NCBI GenBank assembly: GCA_035627375.1
Contig: DASPLX010000021.1
Location: forward strand, 1-31,564
Length of the DNA stretch: 31,564 bases
Source of the DNA: DASPLX01 sp035627375
Lineage (GTDB): Bacteria > Pseudomonadota > Gammaproteobacteria > Burkholderiales > Burkholderiaceae_D
Direction: 5' to 3'
Shown: positions 15,944-25,400 of the stretch, in pieces
Layout: the number at the start of each line of letters is the position of its first letter
How positions within the stretch are numbered: the stretch's first letter is position 1
Notes under the pieces: generated by a model
Seen by the model: only the letters and a program-made list of their open reading frames with translations
Databases searched by the model: none
What the model was told of the DNA's origin: nothing
Translations under genes and position numbers: made by a program

Positions 15944-18313
15944 TCAGAACAACAGCTGCTGCCGACTGGTGAGCGCCGCGAAATCTTCCCCCAGGAACGG
16001 CAGGATGGCGTCCGCGACCGGCTGCAGCTGCCGTGTCAGATAGTGCTCGTAATCGATAGGGGCGCGCCGGGTTTCGAGCGGTTCCGGGCCCGCCGCCGTG
16101 ATGACATACCGGATCCATCCGCCGTTCTGGTATTGCAGCGGAAGCCCTTGCCGCCGGTTGTATTCGTCCGCCATGCGCGCCGCCCGTATGTGCGGCGGCA
16201 CATTCGCTTCGTAAGCGTCCAGCGGCCGGCGCAGCCGTTTGCGATAGATCAGCAATTCGTCGAATTCGCCGCCGAGGGTGCGATCGACATAGTCGCGCAC
16301 GTATTCCCGGTACGGCTCCCCCTTGAAAATCCGCAGATACAGCCCTTGCTGGAACTGCTGGGCGAGCGGCGTCCAGTCGGTGCGCACCGCTTCCATCCCT
16401 CTGAAAACGACTTCTTCGGCGCCCTCCGGATGGATCACCAGGCCGGCGTAGCGTTTCTTGGTGCCGGCATCGGAGCCGCGCACGGTCGGCATCAGGAAGC
16501 GCCGGTAATGCGTGTCGAACTCGAGTTCGAGCGCGCTCTCCAGTCCGAATTCCCGCCGCAGGTGTTCCGTCCACCATCGATTCACATGCCCGGCCAGCTC
16601 GCGGCCGATCGCCAGCGCATCGTCTTCCGCATGCGCGCGCCCCAGCCAGACGAAGGTGGAATCGGTATCGCCGTAGATCACCTGGTAGCCGCGTTCCTCG
16701 ATGAGCGCGCGCGTGCGATGCATGATCTCGTGGCCGCGCAGGGTGATCGACGACGCCAGGCGCGGATCGAAGAAGCGGCAGCCGCTGGAGCCCAGCACGC
16801 CGTAGAACGCATTCATGATGATCTTGAGCGCCTGCGACAGCGGTTGGTTGCCGTCGCGCTTGGCGGCTTCGCGCTCTTGCCACACCTGCTCGACGATCGC
16901 GGGCAGGCAGTGCTTGTCGCGCGCGAAGCGCGCGCCGCGGAATCCCTCTACCGTCTCCCGGCCGGCATGATGCGTGCCCTCGACCAGGCCGACCGGGTCG
17001 ATCAGGAAAGTGCGGATGATCGACGGATAGAGGCTCTTGTAATCGAGCACCACGACCGAATCGTAGAGCCCCGAGCGGGAATCCATGACGAAACCGCCGG
17101 GACTGCTGTCGCCTTCCACATCGCCGAGATTGGGCGCGACGTAGCCCTGGCGGTGCATGCGCGGCATGTACAGATGCTCGAAGGCGGCCACCGAGCCGCC
17201 GCTGCGGTCGGCGGGCAAGCCCGTCACGCTGGCCCGTTCCAGCAGGAAGTCCATCAGTTCGGTCTTCGCGAAGATGCGCGTGACCAGTTCGCAATCCTTG
17301 AGGCTGTAGCGCGCCAGGGCCGGCTTGTCTTCGTCGAAGCGCCGTTGGATTTCCGCCATGCGCTGGTAAGGATTGTCGATCGCCTTGCCTTCGCCGAGCA
17401 GTGTCTGGGCGACGTGTTCCAGGCTGAACGAGGGAAAATTCCAGGTCGCCGACCGCAGCGCCTCGATGCCGTCGATGATCAGGCGGCCGGCCGCCGCCGC
17501 GAAGAAGTGCTGGTTGCGGGACCCGTGTTCGCGCCATTCGAGTTCGCTGCCGTCGCGGCCGAAGCGCAAGGGCACGCCGAGGCGTTGCGCGTGATCCCGC
17601 AGCACGCGCAGATCGAACTGCACCAGGTTCCAGCCGATGACGGCGTCGGGATCGTGCCGCGCGAGCCAGCCGTTCAATCGCTCGATCATCTCGGCGCGGC
17701 TGGCGCAATACTCCAGGTCGAAGTCGAGCGGCTCGTCGCCGCCGTTTTCCGGTCCCAGCATGTAGACCTGGCGCCGGCCACAGCCCTCCAGGGCGATCGA
17801 ATACAGCTCGCCGCGCGCGCTGGTTTCGATATCCAGCGATACCGTTCGCAGGCGAGGGCGGTATCCCGGCGCCGCCTTCAGCACGCCGTCGAGCAGGATG
17901 CGGCCGCCGTCGGCATGCGGCCAGCCGCGGAACAGGACCGAGGCCGTGATGAAGCGCTCCATCAGGTAGCGTTCCGGCGGCCGCACGTCGGCTTCGTAGA
18001 CATCGATGCCGTTTTCGCGCAGGCGCTTCTCCAGCTTCAGGAGTTGGCGGTATTGGCGGCAATACAGGCCCAGCATCGGACGCCGATGGAAGTCGCGGAG
18101 ATCGAGCGGGCGCAGTTCGATCGCGCGTTCGTCGCGCAGGACCGCTTCGGCCTGCTCGCGCTGCTCGGCGGGAATGAACGCCACCGACGATCGGCGGGGA
18201 AGGCGAACGCAATACGGGCCGTCGTCGGTCGCCAGCCAGAATTCGACTTCGGTGCCGCTCGGAGTGTCGCGCCAATGGCGCGTCAGGAGATATCCCTGGG
18301 TGGGTTGATCCAA
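15944..18313 (-). CDS. polB: DNA polymerase II (family B)
   Basis: The 789-residue protein is full length (E. coli Pol II has 783). The 3'-5' exonuclease motifs are intact: SLDIET (159-164), IGWNLVQFD (226-234) and YSLKD (336-340). The polymerase motifs are also intact: DYKSLYPSI (424-432), KIIMNAFYG (497-505) and YGDTDS (547-552), followed by a KKRYAGL segment. It should be an active proofreading polymerase for replication restart and translesion synthesis. The start codon is TTG at 18313: an in-frame TGA lies just upstream, no ATG or GTG intervenes, and AAAGG sits at good spacing. In E. coli polB is LexA-controlled; no LexA box was recognised here. Confidence 0.95.
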   Translation of the reverse strand: MDQPTQGYLLTRHWRDTPSGTEVEFWLATDDGPYCVRLPRRSSVAFIPAEQREQAEAVLRDERAIELRPLDLRDFHRRPMLGLYCRQYRQLLKLEKRLRENGIDVYEADVRPPERYLMERFITASVLFRGWPHADGGRILLDGVLKAAPGYRPRLRTVSLDIETSARGELYSIALEGCGRRQVYMLGPENGGDEPLDFDLEYCASRAEMIERLNGWLARHDPDAVIGWNLVQFDLRVLRDHAQRLGVPLRFGRDGSELEWREHGSRNQHFFAAAAGRLIIDGIEALRSATWNFPSFSLEHVAQTLLGEGKAIDNPYQRMAEIQRRFDEDKPALARYSLKDCELVTRIFAKTELMDFLLERASVTGLPADRSGGSVAAFEHLYMPRMHRQGYVAPNLGDVEGDSSPGGFVMDSRSGLYDSVVVLDYKSLYPSIIRTFLIDPVGLVEGTHHAGRETVEGFRGARFARDKHCLPAIVEQVWQEREAAKRDGNQPLSQALKIIMNAFYGVLGSSGCRFFDPRLASSITLRGHEIMHRTRALIEERGYQVIYGDTDSTFVWLGRAHAEDDALAIGRELAGHVNRWWTEHLRREFGLESALELEFDTHYRRFLMPTVRGSDAGTKKRYAGLVIHPEGAEEVVFRGMEAVRTDWTPLAQQFQQGLYLRIFKGEPYREYVRDYVDRTLGGEFDELLIYRKRLRRPLDAYEANVPPHIRAARMADEYNRRQGLPLQYQNGGWIRYVITAAGPEPLETRRAPIDYEHYLTRQLQPVADAILPFLGEDFAALTSRQQLLF

Positions 18314-18513
18314 CGTCTTGCCTTTGCTTCATTGATTGCGGGGCGATCTTGAAGCTTCGACCCGTCAAGGCCGGCAAGCCGCAAAGAATGCCTCTCTTCG
18401 AGCGCCCGGCGGAAGCCGTGAATCGGGACGTACCGGTTCTCCCAGCAAACGCGCGGGATGCTCAATGTAAGTGAATACCTTGCTTTTGGAAAGTGGAGCA
18501 GTCGCAGACGGCC

Positions 18514-19002
18514 TCAGGTATAGGCCAGCAACCGGCCGCAGGAGATCACGGCGATCCAGAGCGCCAATGAAGCGAGGGCTTGCCCCTTGGCGAGGGCCGG
18601 CGCCGGCGCGTCCCGGTTCCATCGTGCGACCGACCGATACACGCCGGCGTGGAACACGACGGCATTCGCCGCCGCCGCGGCGATCAACGCAAGCTTGATT
18701 TGAAAGACGCGGTTATTCGCGAAATCGTGGGGATGCGCGGAAAACATCATCGCGCCGGCCGGCACGATGAGCAGCAGGCCCGCCGCCGACCAACGCAGCA
18801 AGTGCCGGCCGAGGCCGTCCAGCGGCAGGTGCCTGGCAAAGCCGAGCACCCGCAGGTCGAACATGGCGACGGCCCCGACCAGCACCACGAATCCGACGAT
18901 ATGGAAAATCTCGACGATCGGGTAGAGCCACAGGTTGCCGCGCATCGCCTCGGACAAGGGCGTCGCTTCGAGCCAGCCGAGCAAACCGGCGGGCTCGGGC
19001 AT
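18514..19002 (-). CDS. DUF6644-type integral membrane protein
   Basis: The 162-residue protein has four predicted membrane helices (IVEIFHIVGFVVLVGAVAMF, LLRWSAAGLLLIVPAGAMMF, IKLALIAAAAANAVVFHAGV and LASLALWIAVISCGRLLAY). The EIFHIVGF histidine and the SAHPHDFANNRVFQIK loop are typical of this uncharacterised family. The first base of the ATG lies in the upstream gene's stop (TGATG), so translation is coupled. The family name is from memory. Confidence 0.8.
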   Translation of the reverse strand: MPEPAGLLGWLEATPLSEAMRGNLWLYPIVEIFHIVGFVVLVGAVAMFDLRVLGFARHLPLDGLGRHLLRWSAAGLLLIVPAGAMMFSAHPHDFANNRVFQIKLALIAAAAANAVVFHAGVYRSVARWNRDAPAPALAKGQALASLALWIAVISCGRLLAYT

Positions 19003-19340
19003 CAGCGGAGCTCCGTTGTCTTTTGCCCGATGGTGATGCGCTCCGCGCGGAGCTCGTCGGCCTTGTTCCGGTTAGGGTAGCCATACACGGAAGCCCGGCT
19101 CCCCGGCGCCAGCATTTCCTTGCCGAGACCGCGGTTCTGCATGCGTGTCGGCGGCGCGAGAACGACCGTCCAGGTCCGTTCGTCCGTCTTCAAGCGGACA
19201 AAGCCATGCGGATGGACATAGCCGGACTGTTCGATGGTGCCGACCAGTTCCAAAGGCCGGCTATCGTCATATTCGCTCCAACCGTGATGCGAGAAAGCGG
19301 GAGGAGCGACCAGCAAGGCAAGAATCGCGAGTCGTTTCAT
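19002..19340 (-). CDS. DUF6152-type periplasmic protein
   Basis: The 112-residue protein has a signal peptide (MKRLAILALLVAPPAFS), after which the mature protein begins HHGWSEYD. The rest is a small beta domain with VHPHGFVRLKTDERTWTVVLAPPTRMQNRGL and GYPNRNKADELRAERITI, matching the uncharacterised DUF6152 pattern. N-terminal histidines suggest metal binding, which is an inference. Its stop overlaps the start of the membrane-protein gene, and the pair recurs together in Proteobacteria as far as I recall, pointing to a shared function. Confidence 0.83.
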   Translation of the reverse strand: MKRLAILALLVAPPAFSHHGWSEYDDSRPLELVGTIEQSGYVHPHGFVRLKTDERTWTVVLAPPTRMQNRGLGKEMLAPGSRASVYGYPNRNKADELRAERITIGQKTTELR

Positions 19341-19494
19341 GGGGCAATTCCGATCAGTCTCGTCTGCAAATGCGCAACCGCGAAACCGAGATGCGCGCTT
19401 TCGACAGAAGATCGCGCCTTACCGCTCAGGGTTCCCCTTCCCGCGACGCCCCATGCCCGATTCAAGGATCCGCTCCTCCCCATGTACACCGGCA

Positions 19495-19508
19495 TTGATC
19501 TCGATCAA
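19495..19508 (+). promoter_or_regulatory. Perfect FNR/Anr-type box upstream of the hybrid kinase
   Basis: TTGATCTCGATCAA matches the FNR-family consensus TTGAT-N4-ATCAA exactly. It lies 84 bp before the kinase start codon. A possible -10 element, TAGAAT, is at 19544-19549, placing the box roughly 54 bp before the inferred transcription start, which is not a standard activator spacing. It could activate, repress, or act on the divergent DUF6152 gene. Confidence 0.5.
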
Positions 19509-19591
19509 GCCCGCGATGTGTGTGGGCATGGGCAGGTATCACTTAGAATTTCCGGATTGCAAAGGCCACGAGTGACCAGATCACGCTCCTC

Positions 19592-21778
19592 ATGCGGGCA
19601 CGCACATACCTGATACTGATGGTCGCTGCCATTCTGCTTCCCGCCGTCGGGCTGTGCTGGCTCGGCTTGGACAGGCTGCTCGTATGGGAGCGCGACTCGC
19701 GGCTAAGAAGCGTGCAGGAGACGGCCCGTTCAACTGCGCTCATGATCGACCGGGAGATCGCCAAGGCGCAGGCCATGCTTCGCGTCGTCGCGAATTCCCA
19801 AGACATCCGAGACGACGATTTCTCGCGCTTGCACAAGCTGCTCGGCACCATCAACAGCACTCCGCAATCGTGGTTCGTCGTTTCGGACGAGCACGGGCAA
19901 GCCCTGTTGAATACCTTCGTCCCCTACGGCACAAAGTTGCCCGAGCGTCGCGGCAGCTGGGCGGCTCGCATCGTCGACTTGCAAAAGCCGAGGGTCTCCA
20001 ATTATTTCGTCGGCACGCTGGCGCGGCGTCCCGCCATTTCGATAGATTTTCCGACCCCCCCGGCGACCGGCAAGCGATATATCGTCAGCAAGGTCTTCGA
20101 CGCCAGTTACTATGCCCGAATCCTGGATCCGAAGGCCTGGGGCGTGAACTGGATCGTCACCGTGTTCGGCTCCGACGGCGTCGCCATCGCGTGCAACAAG
20201 GACGCCTCGCAATTCGTCGGCGCGCCGGTGAAGAGGGAACTCTTGCACGCCTCGCAGCAACGTCCCGCGGGCGTCCTTCGCCATGCCATGGCGGAGAGTG
20301 CCGACGTATACGATGTCTATATGCGTTCCGAGCTCTCGGGCTGGACCGTCGCGATCGGCGTTCCTGCCGAGGAGATCGAGGCGCCTGCCAGGCAGGCCAT
20401 GCTGTTCGCGGCAAGCTCGCTCCTGGCGATTCTCGGCGTATCGCTGGGCGTTGCGGCATTTCTGGCCCGCAGGCTTTCTTCAGCGTTGCACGAGGCGACC
20501 GCCGTGGCCGGAAAGCTGGGCCAGGGCGACGGCGGCGCGGCGGCATCCAGATCCAACGTGCACGAAATCGATACCTTGCTCGGCGCGCTGCACGAGATCC
20601 ACAAGTCGCTGGCGGAGGAAACGATATCGAGGCGCTCGCTCGAGGCGGAACGCGAAGGCCTGCTCTTGAGCGAACAGCAAGCGCGGAAACTGGCGGAGGC
20701 GCAAAACGCTGCCAAGGACGACTTTCTGGCGATGCTCGGTCACGAGCTCCGGAATCCGCTTGCCGCCGTCTCGGGGGCGATGGCCGCGATGGACATGCCC
20801 GGAACGAGCGCGGAGACGGCCGCGCGCGCGCGGCGGATCGCGATTCGGCAAGTCCGGCATTTGACGCGCATCGTCGACGACTTGCTTGAAGTCCGGCGGA
20901 TCATGACGGGAAAGGTCGTGCTCCACCGCGAGCCGCTCAACCTGCGCGACATGCTCGAGCAATGCTGCGAGGCCCAGGCCGTAGCGGATTTCAACGTCCA
21001 TGACTGGTCCTTCGACTTGCAGGATGCCTGGGTCGACGCGGACAAGACCCGGCTCGAACAGATCCTCAGCAACGTGCTCGGCAACGCGGCGAAGTTCACG
21101 CCGCCCGGCGGCCGCATCACGGTGACGGCGCGCCGCGACGGCGACCAAGCCGTCGTCTCGGTCCTGGATACCGGCATCGGCATCACCCCGGAATTGCATG
21201 AGCGGATATTCGACATTTTCGTCCAAGGCCCGACCGACATCGCGCGTTCGCGCGGAGGCCTGGGTCTCGGGTTGGCGCTGGTGCAGGAACTGACGAAGAT
21301 GCACGGCGGCTCGGTCGGCGTGCGAAGCGACGGCCCGGGGCGGGGCAGCGAGTTCGTGTTGCGCTTCCCCGCCATCGCGGCTCCCGCCGGCAATCGCCTG
21401 GCCGACGAAACGCCGCAGCCGCCGACGGGCGGCAGGCACATCCTCATCGTCGAAGACAACGAGGATGGAAGGGAAATGCTGGCGACCATGCTGCAGATCC
21501 AGGGCTTCAAGGTATCCACCGCCGGCGGCGGAGAAGTCGCCTTGGCAAAGGCCGAGAGCGAGCGGCCCGACATTGCGCTGATCGACATCGGCCTTCCCGA
21601 CATCAGCGGCTACGACGTGGCAAGACGGCTGCGGTCGCAGCCGGCGACGCGGCATATCCGGCTGATCGCGCTCTCGGGATATGGCTTGCAGCAGGATCGG
21701 GACAAGTCTTCCACGGCCGGCTTCGATATGCACCTGACCAAACCCTATACGGTGTCGTCGTTGCTTGCGGTGCTGTAA
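19592..21778 (+). CDS. Hybrid sensor histidine kinase with periplasmic Cache-like sensor and receiver domain
   Basis: The 728-residue protein has a membrane segment at about 7-27, a periplasmic sensor of about 240 residues with Cache-like pattern (WFVVSDEHGQALLNTF, WIVTVFGSDGVAIA), and a second membrane segment at about 270-292. A HAMP-like/coiled linker leads to HisKA with H384 in MLGHELRNPLAAV. The ATPase domain has NVLGNAAKFTP, DTGIGI and GGLGLGLALV. The C-terminal receiver has acidic residues in IVEDNEDG, the phosphorylated D665 in LIDIGLPDISG and K717 in LTKPY. No output domain follows. The start has little ribosome site. No signal is known. Confidence 0.92.
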   Translation: MRARTYLILMVAAILLPAVGLCWLGLDRLLVWERDSRLRSVQETARSTALMIDREIAKAQAMLRVVANSQDIRDDDFSRLHKLLGTINSTPQSWFVVSDEHGQALLNTFVPYGTKLPERRGSWAARIVDLQKPRVSNYFVGTLARRPAISIDFPTPPATGKRYIVSKVFDASYYARILDPKAWGVNWIVTVFGSDGVAIACNKDASQFVGAPVKRELLHASQQRPAGVLRHAMAESADVYDVYMRSELSGWTVAIGVPAEEIEAPARQAMLFAASSLLAILGVSLGVAAFLARRLSSALHEATAVAGKLGQGDGGAAASRSNVHEIDTLLGALHEIHKSLAEETISRRSLEAEREGLLLSEQQARKLAEAQNAAKDDFLAMLGHELRNPLAAVSGAMAAMDMPGTSAETAARARRIAIRQVRHLTRIVDDLLEVRRIMTGKVVLHREPLNLRDMLEQCCEAQAVADFNVHDWSFDLQDAWVDADKTRLEQILSNVLGNAAKFTPPGGRITVTARRDGDQAVVSVLDTGIGITPELHERIFDIFVQGPTDIARSRGGLGLGLALVQELTKMHGGSVGVRSDGPGRGSEFVLRFPAIAAPAGNRLADETPQPPTGGRHILIVEDNEDGREMLATMLQIQGFKVSTAGGGEVALAKAESERPDIALIDIGLPDISGYDVARRLRSQPATRHIRLIALSGYGLQQDRDKSSTAGFDMHLTKPYTVSSLLAVL

Positions 21779-21808
21779 TGCGACGCGGCCCGGCAGGAAA
21801 AAATCCGG

Positions 21809-22090
21809 TCACAGATCCGAGAGCTCGGCACGCATCATGAGTCGGCGGCAGATAAGGACGCGCTCCGCGATATTATCGTTGTCGCGCTGGGACTGTATAT
21901 GCGCCAGCTGGTATTCGATATGCCGTATTTGATACCTGATCCATCGGCGGCGAATGCCTGTCAAGCATAACCTCAGCGCTACATGAATCTGTATCCAGGC
22001 TTGCGCCCAAGCGCCCGATATGACGCTCCAAGATTGCGGAGCATCATTGTTTTTCATCGCGATCGACTTCGAAGACAAGCTCTTCATCAT
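21809..22090 (-). CDS. Small basic helical protein, second gene of a two-gene unit
   Basis: This 93-residue protein has no recognised family. The N-terminal half has an amphipathic/hydrophobic stretch (SVISGAWAQAWIQIHVALRLCL). The C-terminal half is strongly helical and polar (RYQIRHIEYQLAHIQSQRDNDNIAERVLICRRLMMR). The start ATG overlaps the TGA of the preceding 46-residue gene by the ATGA pattern, which supports coupled translation. GTGAGG lies eight bases upstream. Its reality rests mainly on that overlap. Confidence 0.6.
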   Translation of the reverse strand: MMKSLSSKSIAMKNNDAPQSWSVISGAWAQAWIQIHVALRLCLTGIRRRWIRYQIRHIEYQLAHIQSQRDNDNIAERVLICRRLMMRAELSDL

Positions 22091-22227
22091 GATGCCGGCC
22101 TCACTGTGACGGCGCAGAGACCGAAGCGATCGATCGCCGCATCAAGGACATCGAAGCTGCTATAGGCATCCGCGCCGTAGGAATACACGGCGCGTTCCGT
22201 GCGCGCCGTGATATGGAAATGCCGCAT
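22087..22227 (-). CDS. 46-residue protein of an uncharacterised small family
   Basis: Reading leftward from the ATG at 22227 gives MRHFHITARTERAVYSYGAD, then AYSSFDVLDAAIDRFGLCAV and TVRPAS. The pattern (MxHFxITA, a Tyr/Ser-Tyr strand, a helix, then CAVTVRP) resembles short hypothetical proteins I recall from Oxalobacteraceae. It has a strong ribosome site (GGGAGG) eight to nine bases before the ATG and an ATGA overlap with the next gene. Function is unknown. Confidence 0.65.
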   Translation of the reverse strand: MRHFHITARTERAVYSYGADAYSSFDVLDAAIDRFGLCAVTVRPAS

Positions 22228-22353
22228 GGTCTGCGCCCTCCCGGTATGGACAAACTCGAAACATCCTGCGCCGGATAATTATGCGCAAAAGGCATGTCCT
22301 TTTCTCTTTCATGGGCGGACAACAGCTTGAGCGGCCGTCAGGATAGTGAGGAA

Positions 22354-22395
22354 AGTATAGGGAGAGGCCGATTACGGATTGGTTACCGATCCGTA
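22354..22395 (-). promoter_or_regulatory. Possible operator/promoter for the small-gene pair
   Basis: TACGGATTGGT (22373-22383) and ACCGATCCGTA (22385-22395) form an inverted repeat matching at 10 of 11 positions around one central base. Reading leftward, a good -10 hexamer, TATACT, follows at 22359-22354. No -35 consensus is present; the dyad covers that position, as in activator-dependent promoters. Transcription would start about 120 bases before the 46-residue gene. Confidence 0.4.
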
Positions 22396-22469
22396 CCGTT
22401 CGCGCATCCAGGCAACGGTGAAACGAGGAAGCGAACCGTCAGAGAAAGGCCGCGCGACGTGGTCTGCGC

Positions 22470-25400
22470 TCACACCTGCCGCAGCAACTCGAGCATCTGC
22501 TGCGCCGTCATCCTCGCCGCCGCTTCGCCGCCTTCCAGCAGGCTGTCGGCCAGGTCGCGTTTGCGGCGGTGCAGGTCGACGATGGTTTCTTCGATCGTGC
22601 CGCGCGCCACCAGCCGGTAGATCGTGACCGGACGCCGCTGGCCGATGCGGTGGGCGCGGTCGGATGCCTGGTCCTCGACTGCGGGATTCCACCACGGATC
22701 CATATGGATCACGTAGTCGGCCGCTGTCAGGTTCAGACCGGTACCGCCCGCCTTGAGACTGATGAGGAAAAGATCGCCGTCGCCGCCCTGGAATGCATCG
22801 ACACGCTTCTTGCGCTCGGCCATCGGCGTGGAGCCGTCAAGGTATTGATGGCGAATGCGGCGCTCGTCGAGCCATTCGCGCAGGATGGCGAGATGATCGA
22901 CGAACTGCGAGAACACGAGGGCCTTGTGGCGATTGACGAGCAGTTCCTCGACCAGTTCGCCAAACGCCGCCAGCTTGCTTCCCGGAAGCCCAAGATCGGG
23001 AGCAACGAGCTTCGGATGGCAGCAGGCGCGCCGCAGCTTCATGATCTCGGCCAGGATCTGCAATGCCTGCTGGCCGGCCGGGGCATCCAATTGCGCCAGG
23101 CGCGACAGCGCGCCGCGCCGCAGGCTCTCATAGAGCGCGGCTTCCTCCTGCGACAAATCGACTTCGCGCACGATCTCGGTACGCGTCGGCAGCTCCGCCA
23201 GCACCTGGGTCTTGGTACGGCGCAGCATGAAGGGCTGGATCAGGCGGCGCAGGCGCGATCTGGCCTCCTGCGCCGCTTGGCCGCGCTCCCTCTCGATCGG
23301 CGCGGCGAAACGCTGACTGAACCGTTCGAGCGAGCCGAGCAGGCCCGGGGCGAGGAAACGGAACAGGTTCCATAGCTCGCCGAGATGGTTTTCGAGCGGC
23401 GTACCGGTCACCGCGAGGCGGAAATCTCCCTGCAGCGCCATCACCGCCTGCGAGCGCTTGGTGGCCGCGTTCTTGACGGCCTGCGCCTCGTCAAGCACCA
23501 CGGTGCTCCAGCGCCGGCCGGTGAACAACTCTGCCTCCTGTTGCAGCAGGCCGTAGCTGACGACCACGACGTCGAACGGCTGCAGCCGCGCCAGCATCTC
23601 GCTGCGATCGCCGCCGCCGAACAGACGCGCATTCAACGGCGGCGCAAAGCGCGCGATCTCGTCGAGCCAGTTGGTGCAGACCGATGTCGGCGCGACGACG
23701 AGCGCCGGGCCCCGCCGCTCCTGTGCGCGCAAGAGCAGGAGCGCAATCGTCTGGACCGTCTTGCCGAGTCCCATGTCGTCCGCGAGACAGGCCCCTACGC
23801 CCCAGTGGGCAAGACGCGCGAGCCAACGGAAGCCGTCGGCCTGGTAACCGCGCAATTCGGTCTGCAGCGTCGGCGGCACTTCCGGCTCATAGGCATCGAG
23901 TTCAGCCAGCGTGGCGAGGTGCGCCTTCCACTGCTTGTCGACCTTCAGTTCGCCGGCGCGGCCGGCAAGGTCTTCCAGGCTCGACGACGCCAGCGCATGC
24001 ATGCGCGCGCCTTGGGCGTCGATTTCGGCCAGCGCCGCGAGATCGGCCAGGCGCCGATGAAATTCCTCGGTCAACGCGAGGAAGCGCTTGTCGTCGAGCG
24101 CGATGAAGCGGCCGGTACCATGAGCGACGAGTTCAAGCAAGCGCGAGAAATCGAGCACGGTGTCTTCGTCGATGCGCAGCGCACCGCCGGCGGCGAACCA
24201 GTCGCGCTCGCTCTTGATGTTCATCTTCAGCTGTGCGAATCCGGCCTGGCCGGCGAGGCGGAACTTCTCGCCCTGCGGCCAGGCGATGACGACGCCACCC
24301 TCGCTCGCGGCCGCCTGCAATTGCAGCAGCAGTTCGAGGCTGGCTTCCGGCGTATCGAGCAGCCATTCGCCGTGCGCGTATTCGGCATCGCGCAGCGCCG
24401 GGCACGCCGCCGCGAACGCCTGCGCGGCGTTGCGTTCGCCGTCCAGATCGCGCCGCGCCTGGACGCGCTTGCCGTCGATTTCCGCGATCACGTTGGCGCT
24501 GCCCTGGCCGGGCGCATAGGCCGGGCCCGCCTCGCCGAACGGCTGCACGACGCATTGCGCCCGCAGGCCTTCGCCGTGCGGCAACAGGTGCATGAATAGG
24601 CGCCGGTCGGCCTCCACCGCCTCCGCTTCCGCCGCGCCGCCGATCGCCGATTGCACCGTGATGCTCGATGCCACGGAGCCGACCGCGCGCAACACCTGCT
24701 CACGTGCGTAGGCCGGCACCGAGAGCTCGCGGCCGACGATGGCGGCGATGCGGCGATGCTCGTCGCTGATCGCATACACGCGCAGGCGCGTCGGCGTTTC
24801 CTGTTCGACCCTCACCGGGCCTGCTTGCGCATCGATGGGCGGCTGCAAAGCGAGCACGAGACGATCCGCCTCCTCGCGTACCAGCAATTCCGGCTCGCCG
24901 CGCGCGAGTTCGAGCTTCACCTCGGGTGCATCGCGCAAAAAAAGATGCGGATGGCCGACCAGCGCGAGCGCGGCCCGGTGGCCGTCGATGTCGTAGGCCG
25001 CCGCACCGTAGTAATTCGATTGCGTGCGAATCGCGCCCGTCGCCTTGCGGTCCTGCTCGATGAGGTAGGGCAGCGTGACGGCTTCTTCGCGCAAGCGCTT
25101 GAGCGCAACCGGCCGGCCGCGCGTCCAATGGCCGCGCGCATCGCGCTTCTGCTCGCGCGGTTCGACCGTGAGCGTGCCCCAGTGCGGATGAAAGTCGACC
25201 AGCCAAGCCAGGCGCACCTGTCCTTCGGCCGGATTGCCGGCCGGCGCCGGCGTCTGCCGCAGGGCGATAAGGGCGTCGAGCTGACGTTGCCAGGTTTCCT
25301 GCGGCGCGAACCAGCCGCAAGCGTCCGCGAAACCGTGGCGCGCGCGCCAGGCGGCGGCGCGTTCGGCCCAGGAGGACTGACCTCCTTCCGTACGCCGGTG

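Noticed and set aside
15891..18377. 828-residue frame overlapping polB on the same strand
   Set aside because: It is Arg/Pro/Ala-rich without motifs, while the polB frame carries all exonuclease and polymerase motifs.
18283..18465. 60-residue frame overlapping the polB start
   Set aside because: It needs a TTG start without ribosome site and shows no conserved pattern.
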